From positions 2,914,001-2,978,000 of the forward strand of contig JAVHNS010000003.1 in NCBI GenBank assembly GCA_036872755.1: a stretch of DNA of 64,000 nucleotides. The letters are read 5' to 3'. Of the stretch, positions 37,075-50,681 are shown piece after piece. The translations under genes were made by a program, and so were the position numbers. The first letter of the stretch is position 1, and each line of letters starts with the position of its first letter. This DNA comes from Orbilia blumenaviensis. Lineage: Eukaryota > Ascomycota > Orbiliomycetes > Orbiliales > Orbiliaceae. The notes below the pieces were generated by a model, which was given only the letters and a program-made list of their open reading frames with translations, did not search any database and was not told the DNA's origin.

Positions 37075-40000
37075 GGTAGGAAACACACCGCACAGACTAG
37101 TTGTTAGCTTGTATTTTTTCTTCTGGGAAAAGCTTTTTTTCTCTTTCTATCTAAAATTTTTACAGTCCCTAATTTTTATTTTTTCTTTTCTCTCTCTCTC
37201 TCTCTCTGATCCTTGATTCTCTTCTCTTTGGGGGGGAGCGGGAACGGGGAGATATATAATCACTAAGGACGACTAGTAATAGCCTTAACTAGGTTTTTTC
37301 TCTTCGGTACCAGGCATGTAGCAGCAGGTAACAGCAACAGCAGCAGAGTGCTCCGTGGTGGGAGTGCCGTGGGTTGTGCGGTGGCAGCTGACCGACTAAG
37401 AGGAAAGAGACGAACAGCACTTTTCCCTGCACGGCGATGCATGCAGAGCTCACCCCACGAGGAAGTATCCTGCTTCTGCTTCTGCTCAATGGCAAGAAGC
37501 GTGCCCAAGGCTAAAAAAACCCGGGGAGAAGGAGGAGGGGGGAGCCAAAGAGAGAGACGGAGCAGAGATATAGAGAGTGAGGGAAGTTGGGGTAAAATTT
37601 AACGTAAACGGAAGCATTAGGTATCGGTATACGTACCGGTTTGGCTGCCATCTGGGAAGACCATTTTGTGATTGGCACTGTACAGGCCGGGGAAAGGCCG
37701 AGTTTTCCTCGTCGAGTATGTGTAAAGGGTAGTACGTCTTTATATCGATGTCTGGGTTTGATGATGTATGGGTTGGCGTTTTGTTTTGAAGGGTTGATGT
37801 TTGATATAAAAGGGAACGTTGCTGCGATCGATTGGACTTTCGAATCGAAGCAAGGGGAGTTTTTGTTCCCGAAAGCGAACGGGGGATTGATTGCCAGTGA
37901 ACGAGCGTCGGGGGAAGCGAAAGAAGCGACCGGTGGCAGTAGTAGCGGTGAGGAGAATTGAACTATCCTCTACCTCACTGGCAGTGGTTTTGTGGCGGGT
38001 TCGAGGTTTTGAAGTTTGAAGTTGAGGGTGGCGACGGTGAGATATATCGGACGGTGTGTGTCGGGTTTTGATGTCGATAGAAGAGGAAGGAAAGAAAGAG
38101 TGGTGGTGAACTGACGTACGTAAAACAACAGCTGGAACGCACCTAACGAACGAGCTTGCCGGGAAGCTGGCTTGGGATAATTAAGGCCCACCCCCACTAG
38201 TTATAGTTATCACAAAAACTATAACTGGACAATGACTTATAACAATACCTCCAACTTGAACTTCAATTAATTATAAAATGAATCTTGAAGATCTTGAAGA
38301 AAAGTTAAGATGAGGAGAACTCGACCGGTCAAGGAAGACAGCTCATGGAAAGAGGGGGAGGAAAAGCTGCTGACTTCGATTGCTTACGATAAGCTACATA
38401 ACATATCACTGAATCTTGTCTACACTACACAGACAGCACTGCAACTGCAAGCACTATACCTGGTCTTCTTCCAGCAGCTTCAGCGAGAGGAGAAACAGAC
38501 AGAAAGAAAGAAACAGAGGGTAAAGAAAGAAAGAGGAGAAGACAAGATATCATATCAGACCAATGCACGCAGATCTGGCCTGCTTGCCAACAGTCTGCAT
38601 TCCACGACATGAGCTTGCCTTGCTAGAACAGCCTGTTCTTTCGAGCCAGGTCCGGCATTAGCCTCTTGTTACTACATATTGCAAATAAGTTTTTCCTCTT
38701 CATTTGAATGGACGACAGAATGCACAAGCTACGAAATGCACCGTGCTAGTCCAATGCACGCTGAGGTCGTCGAATCTCAAAAAAGACAAGGGACGAGGCC
38801 CAAAACCTAATAGCTGCTAGCTATTAGGAAGAGGACGAGGGGGGTCCGGATGTAGTTGGGACAAAAGGAAAAAAAAAAACGTCAACCCCAACAATTGGAA
38901 TATTTCCGACCGAACGACCAGAACATTCTGTTTTTGCCTTCCCCAATCGACAATCTTGAGGGTTTTGTCGATTTCCCCCCTCCGGGGTTCCCGATCTGTT
39001 GGCCGTACATACATCAAAATTAAATATTTGGTTAACATGTAAGTACGTTATGTACAGAGACGTCTGTCTTGCAGGGTCCAAGCCTGGAGCCGACCAGGGG
39101 GCTGACCCCCCTGGTCTTTTTCGGGCGGATGCCGTTAGCTTCTGTTCTGTCCTACGTACCCCGGTTCGCTCGCAAAAAAAAAGGGTGCAACATCAGCATT
39201 GGCAATTTGGCAGTCATAAGTGGTCTTTTTGATGATATTGAGTTTTTCCCTCTCGTCTAAAAAGGACTGCATCTATTTTTACCGGCCGGGAATGCTACCA
39301 TATAATTTTAATTCCACTTAATTATTTTATTTATTTAAAGAAAAAATCATTCCATATCAAGATAATTATTTTAGGAATCAAAATGCGACAGTCATCTGCG
39401 CGACGCACGCATCGATTCCACGGGGTTAAAGAATAAAAATATAGTATTGCAGGGGTCGATATTGATCAAAGACATATGATGCGCATCACGGTCTGGGACG
39501 AGACAGCATGCGCATATATATGCAATAGAGATGAGATATAGTTAGCGGATCGGTCGCCGATGCCGGCTTGGTGTCTTATGTTGACACTTATACTATTACA
39601 TACTAAGTAACGATTGCTGTCTCTATCTCTTCTATGAGTTGATTCGACTTTGAGTGCGCGAGCTTGAGTTGACTACCTTGTGTAACATGTCGGTTTTATC
39701 TATTGTGCCTTTGTGCGACCTAGGTTCTTCGCTGTAGTTATCTAGGTATATAGCTAACAAGATGCCTTATTTTCCTAGCTTGAAGCTCAAGTAAAGTATT
39801 TTACATCAGCTAGGAACATATAAAGCATGCTCGGTCTGTTATCAGCTACCTCATGGTTGTTTCAATGGCTCAGCTATTTCCGAACTCGTAGATAAACCCT
39901 GCGTGGTCTTGATGTTACACAAGCCGATATTCCTAAACAGTATACATGCCTACCTAGGTAGGTACCTATATACATACGTGTTTGGCCATACGCATATACA

Positions 40001-41451
40001 GTATCTGCTCTACTACAAAGGAAATCCGTTTGAGCAGTTGTATTTAACTGAATACATACAGGTCACTGTTCCGAGATTGCTGGTTACTCTCATTTTTGCT
40101 ATCATAAATACCGTGGGAAATTTGGTGCATTTTTCAATATCCTAGCTCTTATGCCTTGAGACGTCTTAAAGATCTCTTTAATATGTATTTATTGCCGTTG
40201 CCCAATGTGAGACCAACTTACATCTAATATCTGATAGACGTCTTAGAAACTCCATCCTTTCCTTCTATGGTACTACATGTGCTCTCTCTGAAGCTTTAAT
40301 ACAAACCTATTATTATAATTTAAATCTACCAACTTCACTTTTTACATCTCTGGTTAGGGGGCGAGGGTAAAAAAAAAGGACAAAAAGGATGGACTGTACT
40401 ATGTAACCTGAGTCTTTTTTTTTTTGGTGGCTAATTGAATATCCTCACCACCAAAACTAGAAATATTAGGTACAAATGATATAAAACTGCCCATTCTAGC
40501 TCCGGTGTAATCTTAAATTACCTTCCTATATCTCAATATGCAATGCTTTTAACTGTTATAATCGGGTCTACTAGCATAGAAACACAAGTCTTTACCACAA
40601 TTACTATATCATTACGGGTGAATTGAAAGAGAGTCAGAGAGGCGATATCCAGATTTAGATCCCACGTGGACTCACACGACCATCCCGATAATACCGATCT
40701 GACAGATATCGATAGGTAATGCCATATTGGTTTGGTGTTTAATAGTCGTGGATCTGGCTTGTTGTGGATATAAAAGAAACGTGGGGGGTTGATCGGTCCC
40801 GATGGCGGTATAAATAGCATCCCGCGGTCTATCTCCAAACCCACAGTTTACTAGCCCCACGAATAATAGATCTGTGTATTAGTAGTCTAAAGTTAATGGC
40901 AGCTAGCTTCATAACTATAAAATATATTAAATATCTAGCAGAACTAAATAACCCCGCCAGACGGTGGAAATACAAACCCACGGACCCAAATCCCATCATG
41001 ATCGTATGCACCCTCACGGCATATGCATACACCTCCAAACATGGGATACCACACCTCCACGCCACGCCTGTCTATTTTCAGCGATGCATCCTAGCCATGG
41101 CAATCTTGAAGGGACCTCGATCAGCGATCAGATGATCCAGAATATCCACGATCTGGCCGGTATCTAACTTTGCCTCAATCCCACAATACTAAAATCTGCT
41201 CATATAGGTTGTGATACCCTTCCCCCTCTTTCTACAAATATTATCAATCGATCAATCCACGACTGAGTTCAATCTTACGGAACGGTTACGGGGTATCATG
41301 ATATTAACCAGCTGTTCGCTTTATACACCCATCTATCCACATTTTATATATTTTTTATACACACACTAGCAAATAATTAATTAATGAACTACGCCCGTAA
41401 GCCCAGCACTCACAAATACAACACCATAACCCTACTAATTACGCACCCCTC
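37075..41451. other. Intergenic stretch between divergent genes
   Basis: The left end is the PAS kinase promoter and leader, with a CT dinucleotide run at about 37187-37207 and poly-T tracts. The rest is largely AT-rich. A strong GC-rich hairpin lies at 39092-39116 (separate entry). ORFs up to about 106 codons occur (for example 37641-37961), but none shows a domain or credible splice partners. Confidence 0.5.
39092..39116 (+). other. Perfect 10-bp GC-rich hairpin followed by a T run
   Basis: GACCAGGGGG at 39092-39101 pairs exactly with CCCCCTGGTC at 39107-39116 across a five-base loop. It is followed at once by TTTTT. It has the form of a bacterial intrinsic terminator but lies in fungal intergenic DNA with no gene ending beside it. 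It may be a chance foldback or a fragment of a structured RNA. Confidence 0.6.
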
Positions 41452-42105
41452 ATGCAGCCTCCAAAATCCACAATGGACAATAAACCCCAAGAAACCTCCT
41501 CAAAGCCCCCCAGATCCGCCACCTTCAACTTCACCACCACCTTCCAAAACCTCAGCCTAAACCTCACCCCGACCCCGACCCCAGACCCGCCCGTCCCCAC
41601 AGACCCCCCCTCAGCTACTCCCGCAAATGCAAACTACGGCGGCTACGACTCTGCCAAAAGAGCACAGGCCTACGCCGACGGCATCGCCGCGATGAAGCAT
41701 TGCCTCCTCGAAGACCGCGCTCTTAATCGGCAGCTGAAAAACCGTAATAAAAGGAATAACCGTAAGAAAAAGAACAAAAATAAGAATAAAAATAAATCGG
41801 AAGAAATAAGTCCCGCCAGAGCAGCGTTTAACGCTAGGATGGAGTCGGTAAGTATTTGGTTGGAGGGTGTATATCCGTCGCCTATACCGGAGGCTCAGTT
41901 TCAGTTTGTGGAGAGTAGGAAGCGGAAGGTAGATGAAAATGATAGGGAAGAAGGGGAGGTGGTGGAGGATGATGATGATCATGAGGAGGAAAGGAGACAT
42001 TATCCGTCTTCACACCGGTGTCAGGAGCAGTGTGAGCGGTGTGCGCGGTGTATGCGAGCTGTGGAGGAGGATTTGATGAGGTATGAGTGCGAGCATGACC
42101 GGTAG
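41452..42105 (+). CDS. Hypothetical protein with Lys/Asn-rich tract and acidic/Cys tail, 217 aa
   Basis: A single-exon frame starts with ATG at 41452; a second in-frame ATG lies seven codons on. The first 60 residues are Ser/Thr/Pro-rich. A predicted helical segment (YDSAKRAQAYADGIAAMKHCLLEDRALNRQ, residues about 65-95) leads into a Lys/Asn-rich run that looks like a nuclear-localisation-type basic tract. A central part (SPARAAFNARMESVSIWLEGVYPSP) is followed by an acidic block and a C-terminal region with five cysteines spaced like CxxxCxxCxxC. I do not recognise a family. The non-random composition and the Cys cluster argue for a real gene. A metal-binding tail is possible but unproven. Confidence 0.55.
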   Translation: MQPPKSTMDNKPQETSSKPPRSATFNFTTTFQNLSLNLTPTPTPDPPVPTDPPSATPANANYGGYDSAKRAQAYADGIAAMKHCLLEDRALNRQLKNRNKRNNRKKKNKNKNKNKSEEISPARAAFNARMESVSIWLEGVYPSPIPEAQFQFVESRKRKVDENDREEGEVVEDDDDHEEERRHYPSSHRCQEQCERCARCMRAVEEDLMRYECEHDR

Positions 42106-44593
42106 TCTTGGGGAGGGGGGCGTATGTGGTGTGGAACTTTTTCTATCTGGGAGATTGGATTATATATCCCTGTTCCCACACTTATACCGTAGGGGCTTGG
42201 GTACTTTTCTGGGACTGCTTCCGAATATTAAAGAATCTCTAAAAGAAACCAAGCTATCTTATTCCATTTCAAATTATTATTTTTACTGTTTTAAGTTCCC
42301 TTTTTCCTATAAATTGTTTTGAGAAACCAGCCAAAACCCCGTATGGTATATACGAGAAACTTTCGGAGGTATTATAAGCTCCAGAAATTGAACAGACGAT
42401 ATATAATACTGCATAATTATGTATAATAAATAGATATATCGATGGAATACCACATTCCAGCCTGGCCCTAAGGCCGTACTAGTCAGTTTAGTGTAGTGCT
42501 AAGATATAGATACTTTAACTTACCATGGTCTTTCTTTTGTCACACCCTAACTATTACTTAATTGGATAAATGATGGGCCCACGGTTAAGCAGCATGTCGC
42601 CAGGGTCTTGGCACGAAGATCCTAAGATAGTCGTAAGTTGTTGTTTTTGTTGGATTTTGGGTTTAGAATGAGGCTCAAGCTTAACTCCGTTTTCTTATGT
42701 CATATCCATTCCTCGACATAATAATATCTTATGAAGCAACTGCCTAGTATCTCCCCTACGAGAATAGTATCTGATATAAGATAGATGCAGGTAAACACAA
42801 TTGAACCCACGGAGCCAATACACCCAACCATCAACTCACCGTCAGCACATGTACAGCACAGCACAGCTTCTTGGCTAACTTTCAAATAAAGCCTGAAAAG
42901 ATCCGATCCCAAGACTTTTAAGATATCTCTCGCAAGGCTGGTATCCTGCTGATGATACTGCGGAGCTCGTATCTGCTATGCACGTTGTGCATTTTACAAG
43001 GGGGGTTTATGTCACTTTTCCTTCCACCTCCATTCTTTTGTATTAAGACACTTACGATTCATCGGTCCCTTGCTTCACAAATAATTCTTGCGATACCAAT
43101 TCTAGCTGACTTGAGGTCCCGATTTGGGTGTAAATATCTCATGCCGAACCTAGTTTACTTTGGTATAACTAGTTCTTGATCAATATACCAGTTAGGTTCT
43201 GGTTCTGATTTAAATTTAAATGCGTGATTGAGAACATGTTTTGCCCTTTATACAGTTACGCGGCTACCGCACTTACAGTTCATCTGATTGTCTAAAGATC
43301 TGATCGGAATGAATCTAATTTAGTGCCGTATCCATATCGTTTCTGGTAGAAGGTTAGATATAGTCCACTGAATCTTCTAACTGTGATTGATCTATAGGTG
43401 TTTGACAGCCAACGTTGAACCTAACCCTTCAAGAATAATGTTACTAACACAGTAATGAATAAACCCAGCAAGTAGCTTTTAGCAATCCGGGCGAATTTTT
43501 GAATCGATTTGAAGGTGGCTCCTTCGGCTATTTTGGAAGTTTTCCGGATCACCTCTCTGGTTGGCTGGAATCTTGTAAAATATTTTAATATACTGGATGT
43601 ATGTAAGTACATGTCATGACTTCTTAAATCGACCACCCACACCCCCCACCACCCCTCCTCAATTCGTAGGCATCGAATCTGATTGATTTATTAGCGACGT
43701 ACTTGCGGTCCTTGCAGCAGAATGATTCAGTAAGACGGCCTCTTGATCCACATCGCACACATCCTCCTCCTCCTTTACGTACCAATAACCTACTTATATA
43801 ATATGTAGGCACTCGTAAATATGCAACTGACGTGGTTCTGCCGCAAGCAGAAAAAAAGAAGAAGAAGAAGAAGAAAGAAAGGAAAAAACAAAGTAGGAGG
43901 AGCCAAAAGACCCAGCCTGATGGACTACTGCATTGCAGGCGGTCATCAGCAAGGGAAATATCTCTGGCTCGATATATGATTTATGCCCATCTTGTAGACG
44001 AAAATGCTCGGATTTTACCCTCCCCCTCTCTTTCTTTCTCTTTCGAGGCTATCTTTCTCTTTAGGTCCCTTTTAAACCCTCTCCTGTGCCCTCTATATTT
44101 TTCCCTTCTCCTCTTTTCAAACCCCAAAAATCCCACCACTGAATAAAGAAAAAAAAAAACCCAAAAAAAAAAAACCAACAACATTAATTTATCTACTTTG
44201 ACCCCGCACCAAATATTTGATCGATCTGTATTCCTCTTTTCCGGTTGAATCGCGGCGTACCTATATTTCCTTTATTTTCCTCTCTATATATAACATATCT
44301 ATCGATATCATGCACAACAGTCACGATCGAGATCGGTCTTAGATCACATTCTTTCCTTTAAGGACGTTGACTACTTTACAACAACCTGTTTTTAGTTTAG
44401 CGGTTTTTTTACCTTTCGTGCTAGTGTGTTGCTAGCGCGGCTGGCGGCTCGCAAACTAAGAATCAAGAAAAAATACAGAAGATTTGAAAATAAAAAATAA
44501 ATAAATAAATAAAATAGAAAATAACGAAGAAAAGAGTATTGGTCTAAAAAAAAAATAGAAAAAAAAAGAAGAAAAAAAAAAGAGGGAGCCAAA
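42106..44593. other. Intergenic stretch upstream of the NACHT-WD40-ankyrin gene
   Basis: No gene recognised. The stretch is AT-rich, with GAA-type purine tracts at about 43848-43880 and an A-rich run just before the start codon at 44594. The last few hundred bases, with pyrimidine-rich tracts at 44020-44120 and an AAAT repeat at about 44493-44513, would be the promoter and leader of the NLR gene. Confidence 0.5.
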
Positions 44594-47500
44594 ATGTCGG
44601 GGCTAGAGTTAGCTATAAGTGTAATCTCTGTGGTGCAAGTGTGCGCGAAGATCATGGACTTCAGTTACCACTACTACAAAGACGTCAAACATGCCAAAGA
44701 AGAACAAGAGTACCTGGAGTCCGAAATGAGGCAGCTGACAGAATTCCACCAGAAACTGAAGACTCTTGCTACCGATGACAAGAAATTCGCTAGTTCAGAG
44801 AACGCGCAGGATTTGTTAAAAAAGTCTTTGGCGGAACTCAAGCAGTTGGAGAAGAAGCTGCGTCCGGATGTTAAGCACAAAGTTAGGCGGTTTTTGGGGC
44901 TTCGTCTGAAATGGCCTCTCCAGAAGGGGGATATTGAGGAGACTATGGTCCGGTTGAAGAGGTATCGGGATGGGATCTGGGCTACTATTGGGGTTGAACA
45001 AGCGTACGTTCCATTTTATTTTATTTTAAACTGTTTTAATTCTTTGAAATTCGTTTCATCCTGCCCTTGTAATACTCTACCCATTATTTATGCCTCTTAA
45101 AATACAGCTCAATGAATTGCTTCTATGCACATACTTCAGTATTTCGTACTCTATAATTTTATAAACCGTAATGTATGCAGTTGGTGAAGCTCCGACACTA
45201 ACGCTAGGGATTTTTTCTTCCCCCGAATCACAGAGCGGCTATTTCCGAGCTGTATACCGACGCCTATATCAGTAAACTACGAATCTCAGAAGGCGCCGCC
45301 TACAATTCAAATGTCAATGACCGCAGGTCCAGGTGCCACCCTGACACACGAGTTGACCTACTACGAGAAGTTGTCGAATGGGCAGTCGACCCGACCAGCG
45401 AGCCTATCTACTGGCTCAATGGCATGGCTGGAACTGGAAAATCAACCATCTCTAGCACTATCGCTCATATCTTCGCAAACCCCGAGGCAGAAATCGAACG
45501 GCTGAATGTCGAGTGCAACACGGCACAGCTGGTGCTAGGTGCCAGCTTCTTTTTCCAGAAAAATGAGGGCAACTGCAACGACGCGAAATGTTTTTTCCCA
45601 ACTATCGCCACGCATCTGGCGCAATCGTTGCCCAAAATGACTCCGTATATTCGTGATGCGGTCAAGTCCGACCCTCAAATCAGCGGGAAGACGCTGGGGG
45701 AACAGTACAGCAAGCTTGTAGCTGGCCCAATAAAAGAGTTCGCGGCGGGCCACGGTAATGGCCGTCCAAAAGTTGTCTTGATAGTAGTTGATGCTCTCGA
45801 CGAATGTAACCAGGAAGAGGATGTTTTGGTGCTTATCAACCTCCTGTCTAAACCTCTCGACATCGAGTCTAATTCCCTAAGGTTCAAATTTTTCGTCACC
45901 AGCCGTCCGGGCGTCGTCATACAATCCGCTTTTAGGGCGTTGAAGGACGGATACAAGGGTACCTTACTCAGCCAGATATCAGAACTAGTCATTAAACACG
46001 ACATCTCTTCGTACCTCGAGACAGAGTTTTCAAGAATAAAAGATAGTTTCAACCAGTCCGTTATCCCACACACACACCGACAACTGCCAAAACAATGGCC
46101 TGATCAGGTGAAGTTCGAGACGCTGGTAAGGATGACGATTCCATTGTTTATATACGCCGCTACTGCCTGTCGGTTTGTCGAAGAGCGACGGAATGGGGGA
46201 AGCCCAGAGGAGAGACTTAGTAGAGTGCTGACATCGACGTCTGGAGTTGGGGGAGGCGCGATGCTAAATTCACTGTACAAGGAGATATTGGAAGATCAGA
46301 TACCGACCGGCATCACATCCAAGAGAAAGCAGGATATCATTCTCGAATTCCAGGATGTCGTCGGGTCGATTGTTGTGCTGGTCAGCCCGCTTTCGGTACC
46401 AGACCTCTCAAAGCTCCTTGACGTCACAGAACCGATTATCGACGGTCGGCTGGACCTACTCCATTCAGTCATAACGTTTCCCCCAAATCGCAATGACCCG
46501 GTTCGGTTGCTTCATCTCTCGTTCCGTGATTTTCTAGTAGACCCGGAGAGCCGTGATATAACCGATTTTAGCATAGACCGCGCTGAGGCGCATACGAAAG
46601 TAGGGACTAGGTGTCTGGACCTCCTCAGCAACAGCAGAAGGCTTCGATACGATATCTGCGGGCTGCGAGAAGTTGGAGGTCTTCGGGAGAATATCGACCA
46701 GAGTGTTGTCGACGGGGAGCTGCCGTCCCATATTCAATATGCGTGTGTACACTGGGTTCATCATTTACATGAAGGTGGGACCAAAATAAGGGATGGTGAT
46801 AAAGTTCATGCATTTCTGAAACGCCATTTACTTCACTGGCTTGAGGCTATGAGTTTGATTGATAAGATCGCGGAAAGCCTGTTCGCTATTGATATGCTCC
46901 AGACGCTACTGGACCCTGACGTACGTCGCCATCATTCATTGATTATTATTTAGTTTTTGTATAAAAGCACCCATGCTAACGAAGGGCGATGAGATTGCTA
47001 GCTGGAAAAATGCATCGAGCTCTCCGAGTTCGTACGAGACGCCAAACGTATGATATTCAGCTACTGCGAGATTATCAACGAGTGCCCCCTCCAGATTTAC
47101 TTTTCCGCACTAGTTTTTACGCCCGAGAAGAGTATTCTGCGAAAAGCGTTCAAGCATTATCTACCTGAATGGATAAGCCCATTCCCTATAGAATGGTCCG
47201 CTGCACTGCAGTCCCTGGATGACCACGACGATGCAGTCACATCAGTAGCCTACTCAACTGACGGTAAACGCCTCGCATCGGGTTCTAGCGACGGAATCGT
47301 GCGAATCCGAGATGCAGATACAGCCAGGAGTACTGCCGTACTGAAGAACAACTGCCCGGTCAATGCGATAGTATTCTCTCACGACAGTAAATACCTCGTC
47401 ACCGCGCTCCAGGATGGGCGTGTTATATTCTGGGAGGTAGTCTTGGGAGAACGCAGGAAGAGTTTCCTCGCTCATGAGGGTTCAGCTGTTAGATCCGTTG

Positions 47501-50022
47501 CCTTTTCTTATCCTGACAGCAGATATCTTGCCACCGCCTCTACAGATCAAACCATTAAGGTCTGGGACATAGGCAATCTCGAGGACCTGTGCGCACAAGG
47601 TGGCAGAGACACGGAGTTTAATCCTGAAGTGGGTGTGCTCGAAGGTCACGAGGCATGGGTGAACTCTATCGCGTTCTCTCGTGATGGGAGATATCTCGCT
47701 TCAGCGTCGAATGATAAGACGGTTAGGATCTGGGATTTTAGGAATGGTTATATTTGTAAGCATATCCTAAGGGACCATACGCAAGGGGTTAACTCTGTCG
47801 CTTTCTTGGGAGGCGACGACACAGTGTTTTCTGCGTCAAATGATAAGTCGATCATTGCTTGGGATGCTGAAACGGGATATCGTAGAGGGGTGTTCGATGG
47901 GCATAAGACCTGGGTCAGTTCTGTGGCTCTCTCTAACGACGGGAAGCTACTGGGCTCCACCTCAAATGACCATTCGGTCAAATTCTGGGATATCACTACA
48001 GAGAAATGTCTGACGACGACGAAACGCCAAAGCAACTCCGCCAATTCTGGAGCCTTCTCGCAGAATAATCGGTATTTTGCATCTGGCTGGGAGGAAGGTG
48101 TCGTCAGGATCTGGGAAGCAACTGAAGAAACTATCTACAACTCTGACAGTGGGAAAGAGGAGGGAGAGGAGGAGGAGGAGTTTCATGAATGGGTTACGGT
48201 TAGTGACGTTTGCTTTTCGCATAATCGTAAATTACTGGGGTCACTCGCCGACGACCTTGCGGTTCGGATCTGGGACACAAAGACGAACAAGTGCTTGCAA
48301 ACTCTCCGCGGGCATACCTCTTCTATAAACTCGATCTTCTTCTCGCACAATGACGAACTTTTGGCTTCGATTTCTAGCGATGGCACGATAGCTCTATGGC
48401 GTTGTGCAAGCGGGGCGCTTCTGAAACGTTTCCACACCATGGCTAACTCAGCGGTGTTTTCTCGCAACGATGAACTCCTGGCGGCAGCCTCTGGGGACTC
48501 CGTTGAGGTCTGGCTTCTGGCTACAGGCGAAAGTCTGGGGAAATACACCCCGGGCCAAGCTGGTATCAAATCCGTGGGATTCTCCCCAGACGGCAAGCGA
48601 TTGGCATTTGCGGGGGGTGATGGCACAGTCTACCTTTGGGGCCCTGAGGAAAGTGGCGCGATCGAGCTTGACGCCCTCGTCAGTAGGCGACCCAGTAAGA
48701 AGAAGAAAAAGACTGGTACCTCTAATGCCAGCGCTTCGTTCAATTTTGTAGCCTTCTCGACAGACGGCCGATACATCGCCGGCACATCCAGCGACCATGC
48801 AATTGGGATATGGCCTTTCCAAAGTGACACATTCGATTCCGGAAAATGTGTATACATCCCCAGAGCTCATAGGGACTACATCAGCTCGCTGGCGTTCTCC
48901 CACAGCGGCGAGTTTCTCGCATCGTCTGCCATGGACCTTGTGGTTAAAATCTGGGGTACGAAAACTGGTGTTTGCAAACAGAGCGTCTGCATCTGCAGCC
49001 CACTACGGACTCTCTCATGGGGAGCAGGTGATTATTGCTTGAGCACCGAGTTCGGAAATATCGCACTGGGTCCTTTGGTAACAGCATCAGATCTGGAGCG
49101 AGAATCAACTGAAGCAGGGTATAAAGCCTGGTTCGGCTACGGACTAAGCGTTGACCGCCAGTGGATTACCTACCACGGCAGGAACGTACTATGGCTCCAC
49201 TCAGACTATAGAATCTTCTGCTCGGATGTAACGGACTCCATGGTCGCCTTTGGATGCCTTTCTGGCAAAGTCCTAATTCTTAACTTCCCACCGCTTGAGC
49301 ATACACGCGCTAGCGCTAAGCCGGCAATCGACGAGGCAAAATGCCCTGTGAAATGGATCTTAGGCGAGGCGGAGGATGGTATCCCTACTGAACCTCAGCG
49401 GCGGGGGACTGTTCTTAGCATGGTGGAGTCCGAGGAAGACATTGCTACGAAACGAAGAAGCAGGGATCTTTCGCTATTACATATCGCTGCGCTTGATGGA
49501 GATTTAGAACGGGTACTAGAAATTATAAAAGATGGAGCTATCGACCAAGGACTGAAGGACTCGGAGGGACGGACAGCGTTATACTACGCCGCGCACTGGG
49601 ATGGAAACGACAAAGATGACAAAGAGGAACAGCAGCGGAAGAGGCTCGTCGCAGTTCTCAAACTTTCAAAGAGGCTACAAGTCTCCGAAGAGTTTGTACG
49701 CTCTCAGATCAAAAATATTGAAGACGATTCGTTTGGGGCCCGGTCACTCTTTGATGCGATTAAGCGTAAAAATTTGGGCGAAATTCGGTTTTTGATAGAG
49801 GTGGGAGTGGATCTGAATACACGCGGGTATGGAGACTGGCCTGGGTGGATGGGAACGTCGCTGCATGAGGCAGCATGGTATGGGACGCCGGAAATACTAC
49901 AGTTTATGCTGGATAATGGGGCGGATCGAAGCGCGAGAGATATTGGTGGTAGGACGCCGTCATATATGCCGAACTGGTCGCGCACGAAGGAGATATCCAG
50001 AATTTTGGCCGTACCGGTATAA
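44594..50022 (+). CDS. NOD-like receptor: helical N-terminal domain - NACHT - WD40 - ankyrin, 1705 aa
   Basis: Fungal NLRs sense non-self or damage, oligomerise through NACHT and trigger cell death or defence. Three exons: 44594-45003, 45234-46920 and 47002-50022, totalling 5118 nt in frame. Residues 1-137 form a mostly helical domain (MSGLELAISVISVVQVCAKI) like the SesA/Helo-like domains at the start of STAND proteins. The linker SRCHPDTRVDLL leads to Walker A GMAGTGKST (about 201-209) and Walker B VVLIVVDALDEC (about 318-329). The region APLQ-like CPLQIYFSALVFTPE opens exon 3. About 14 divergent WD40 repeats span residues 770-1365. The end (about 1515-1705) holds ankyrin-like repeats (LSLLHIAALDGDLERVLEII; TSLHEAAWYGTPEILQFMLDNGAD). 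A WD40 propeller plus ankyrins in one receptor is uncommon. No stop or frameshift interrupts it. The neighbouring NLR lies tail to tail with it. Confidence 0.93.
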
Positions 50023-50681
50023 AAAAGGAACTTTTAATATGAATATGTGGTGTAACTAGGTAAGTCAGCATCTAATTATACATGACTTTTAATTTTGGAC
50101 TCTTTGCTGACGAGATTTGGATTTCATAATATAGTGCACATGGGCTCTGGCAAGTCTAGCTTGTTGTTCTATATTACGTTCTCTGGTTATATATTTTTCT
50201 CACTTTCGCTTCTTTTTCTTCGTTAGAGCTCCCTTCCCCACTTTAGAACTCCTTTCCATAAACATATCCATGATATTTACCCTTGATATATCTGTGCTTA
50301 TCTCTTTTTCTCCTTCTATCTTTTACTATTTTCATATCGTCAACATCATATTTTATCGAGCGGCTACTAGACTGCACAGGGCAGAATGTATTAATGTTGA
50401 TGAGAAATGGGAAATAAAAGGCTTGCGGACCTATATAAATGCGACGAGGTTGAGGGCCCATCACACAAGCCGGTATGGCGTTAGGTAACGGGACTATGGG
50501 ATTGATAAAATATTGTTTTTTTTCTGTTTCTAATGCTTATAATTTTATTTTACACGATTTGACCTTTATTCACATACTGGGATATTGAATATAGTTTAAA
50601 TATTCCCAAGTTTGAATCGACATCCCGCCGCGCCGCCGCTTTTGATACAAGTGAGAGGCGAGATCGAAGTCGACGTCACAA

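Noticed and set aside
41611..42000. 129-codon minus-strand frame opposite the small hypothetical gene
   Set aside because: Its Ile/Phe/Leu-rich composition is the complement of the Lys/Asn/Glu-rich plus-strand frame, which has the more protein-like features.
47200..49000. WD40 repeats considered as high-identity, rapidly diversifying repeats like those of HET-D/HET-E
   Set aside because: Neighbouring repeats differ at most positions in both NLRs, so there is no sign of recent repeat homogenisation.
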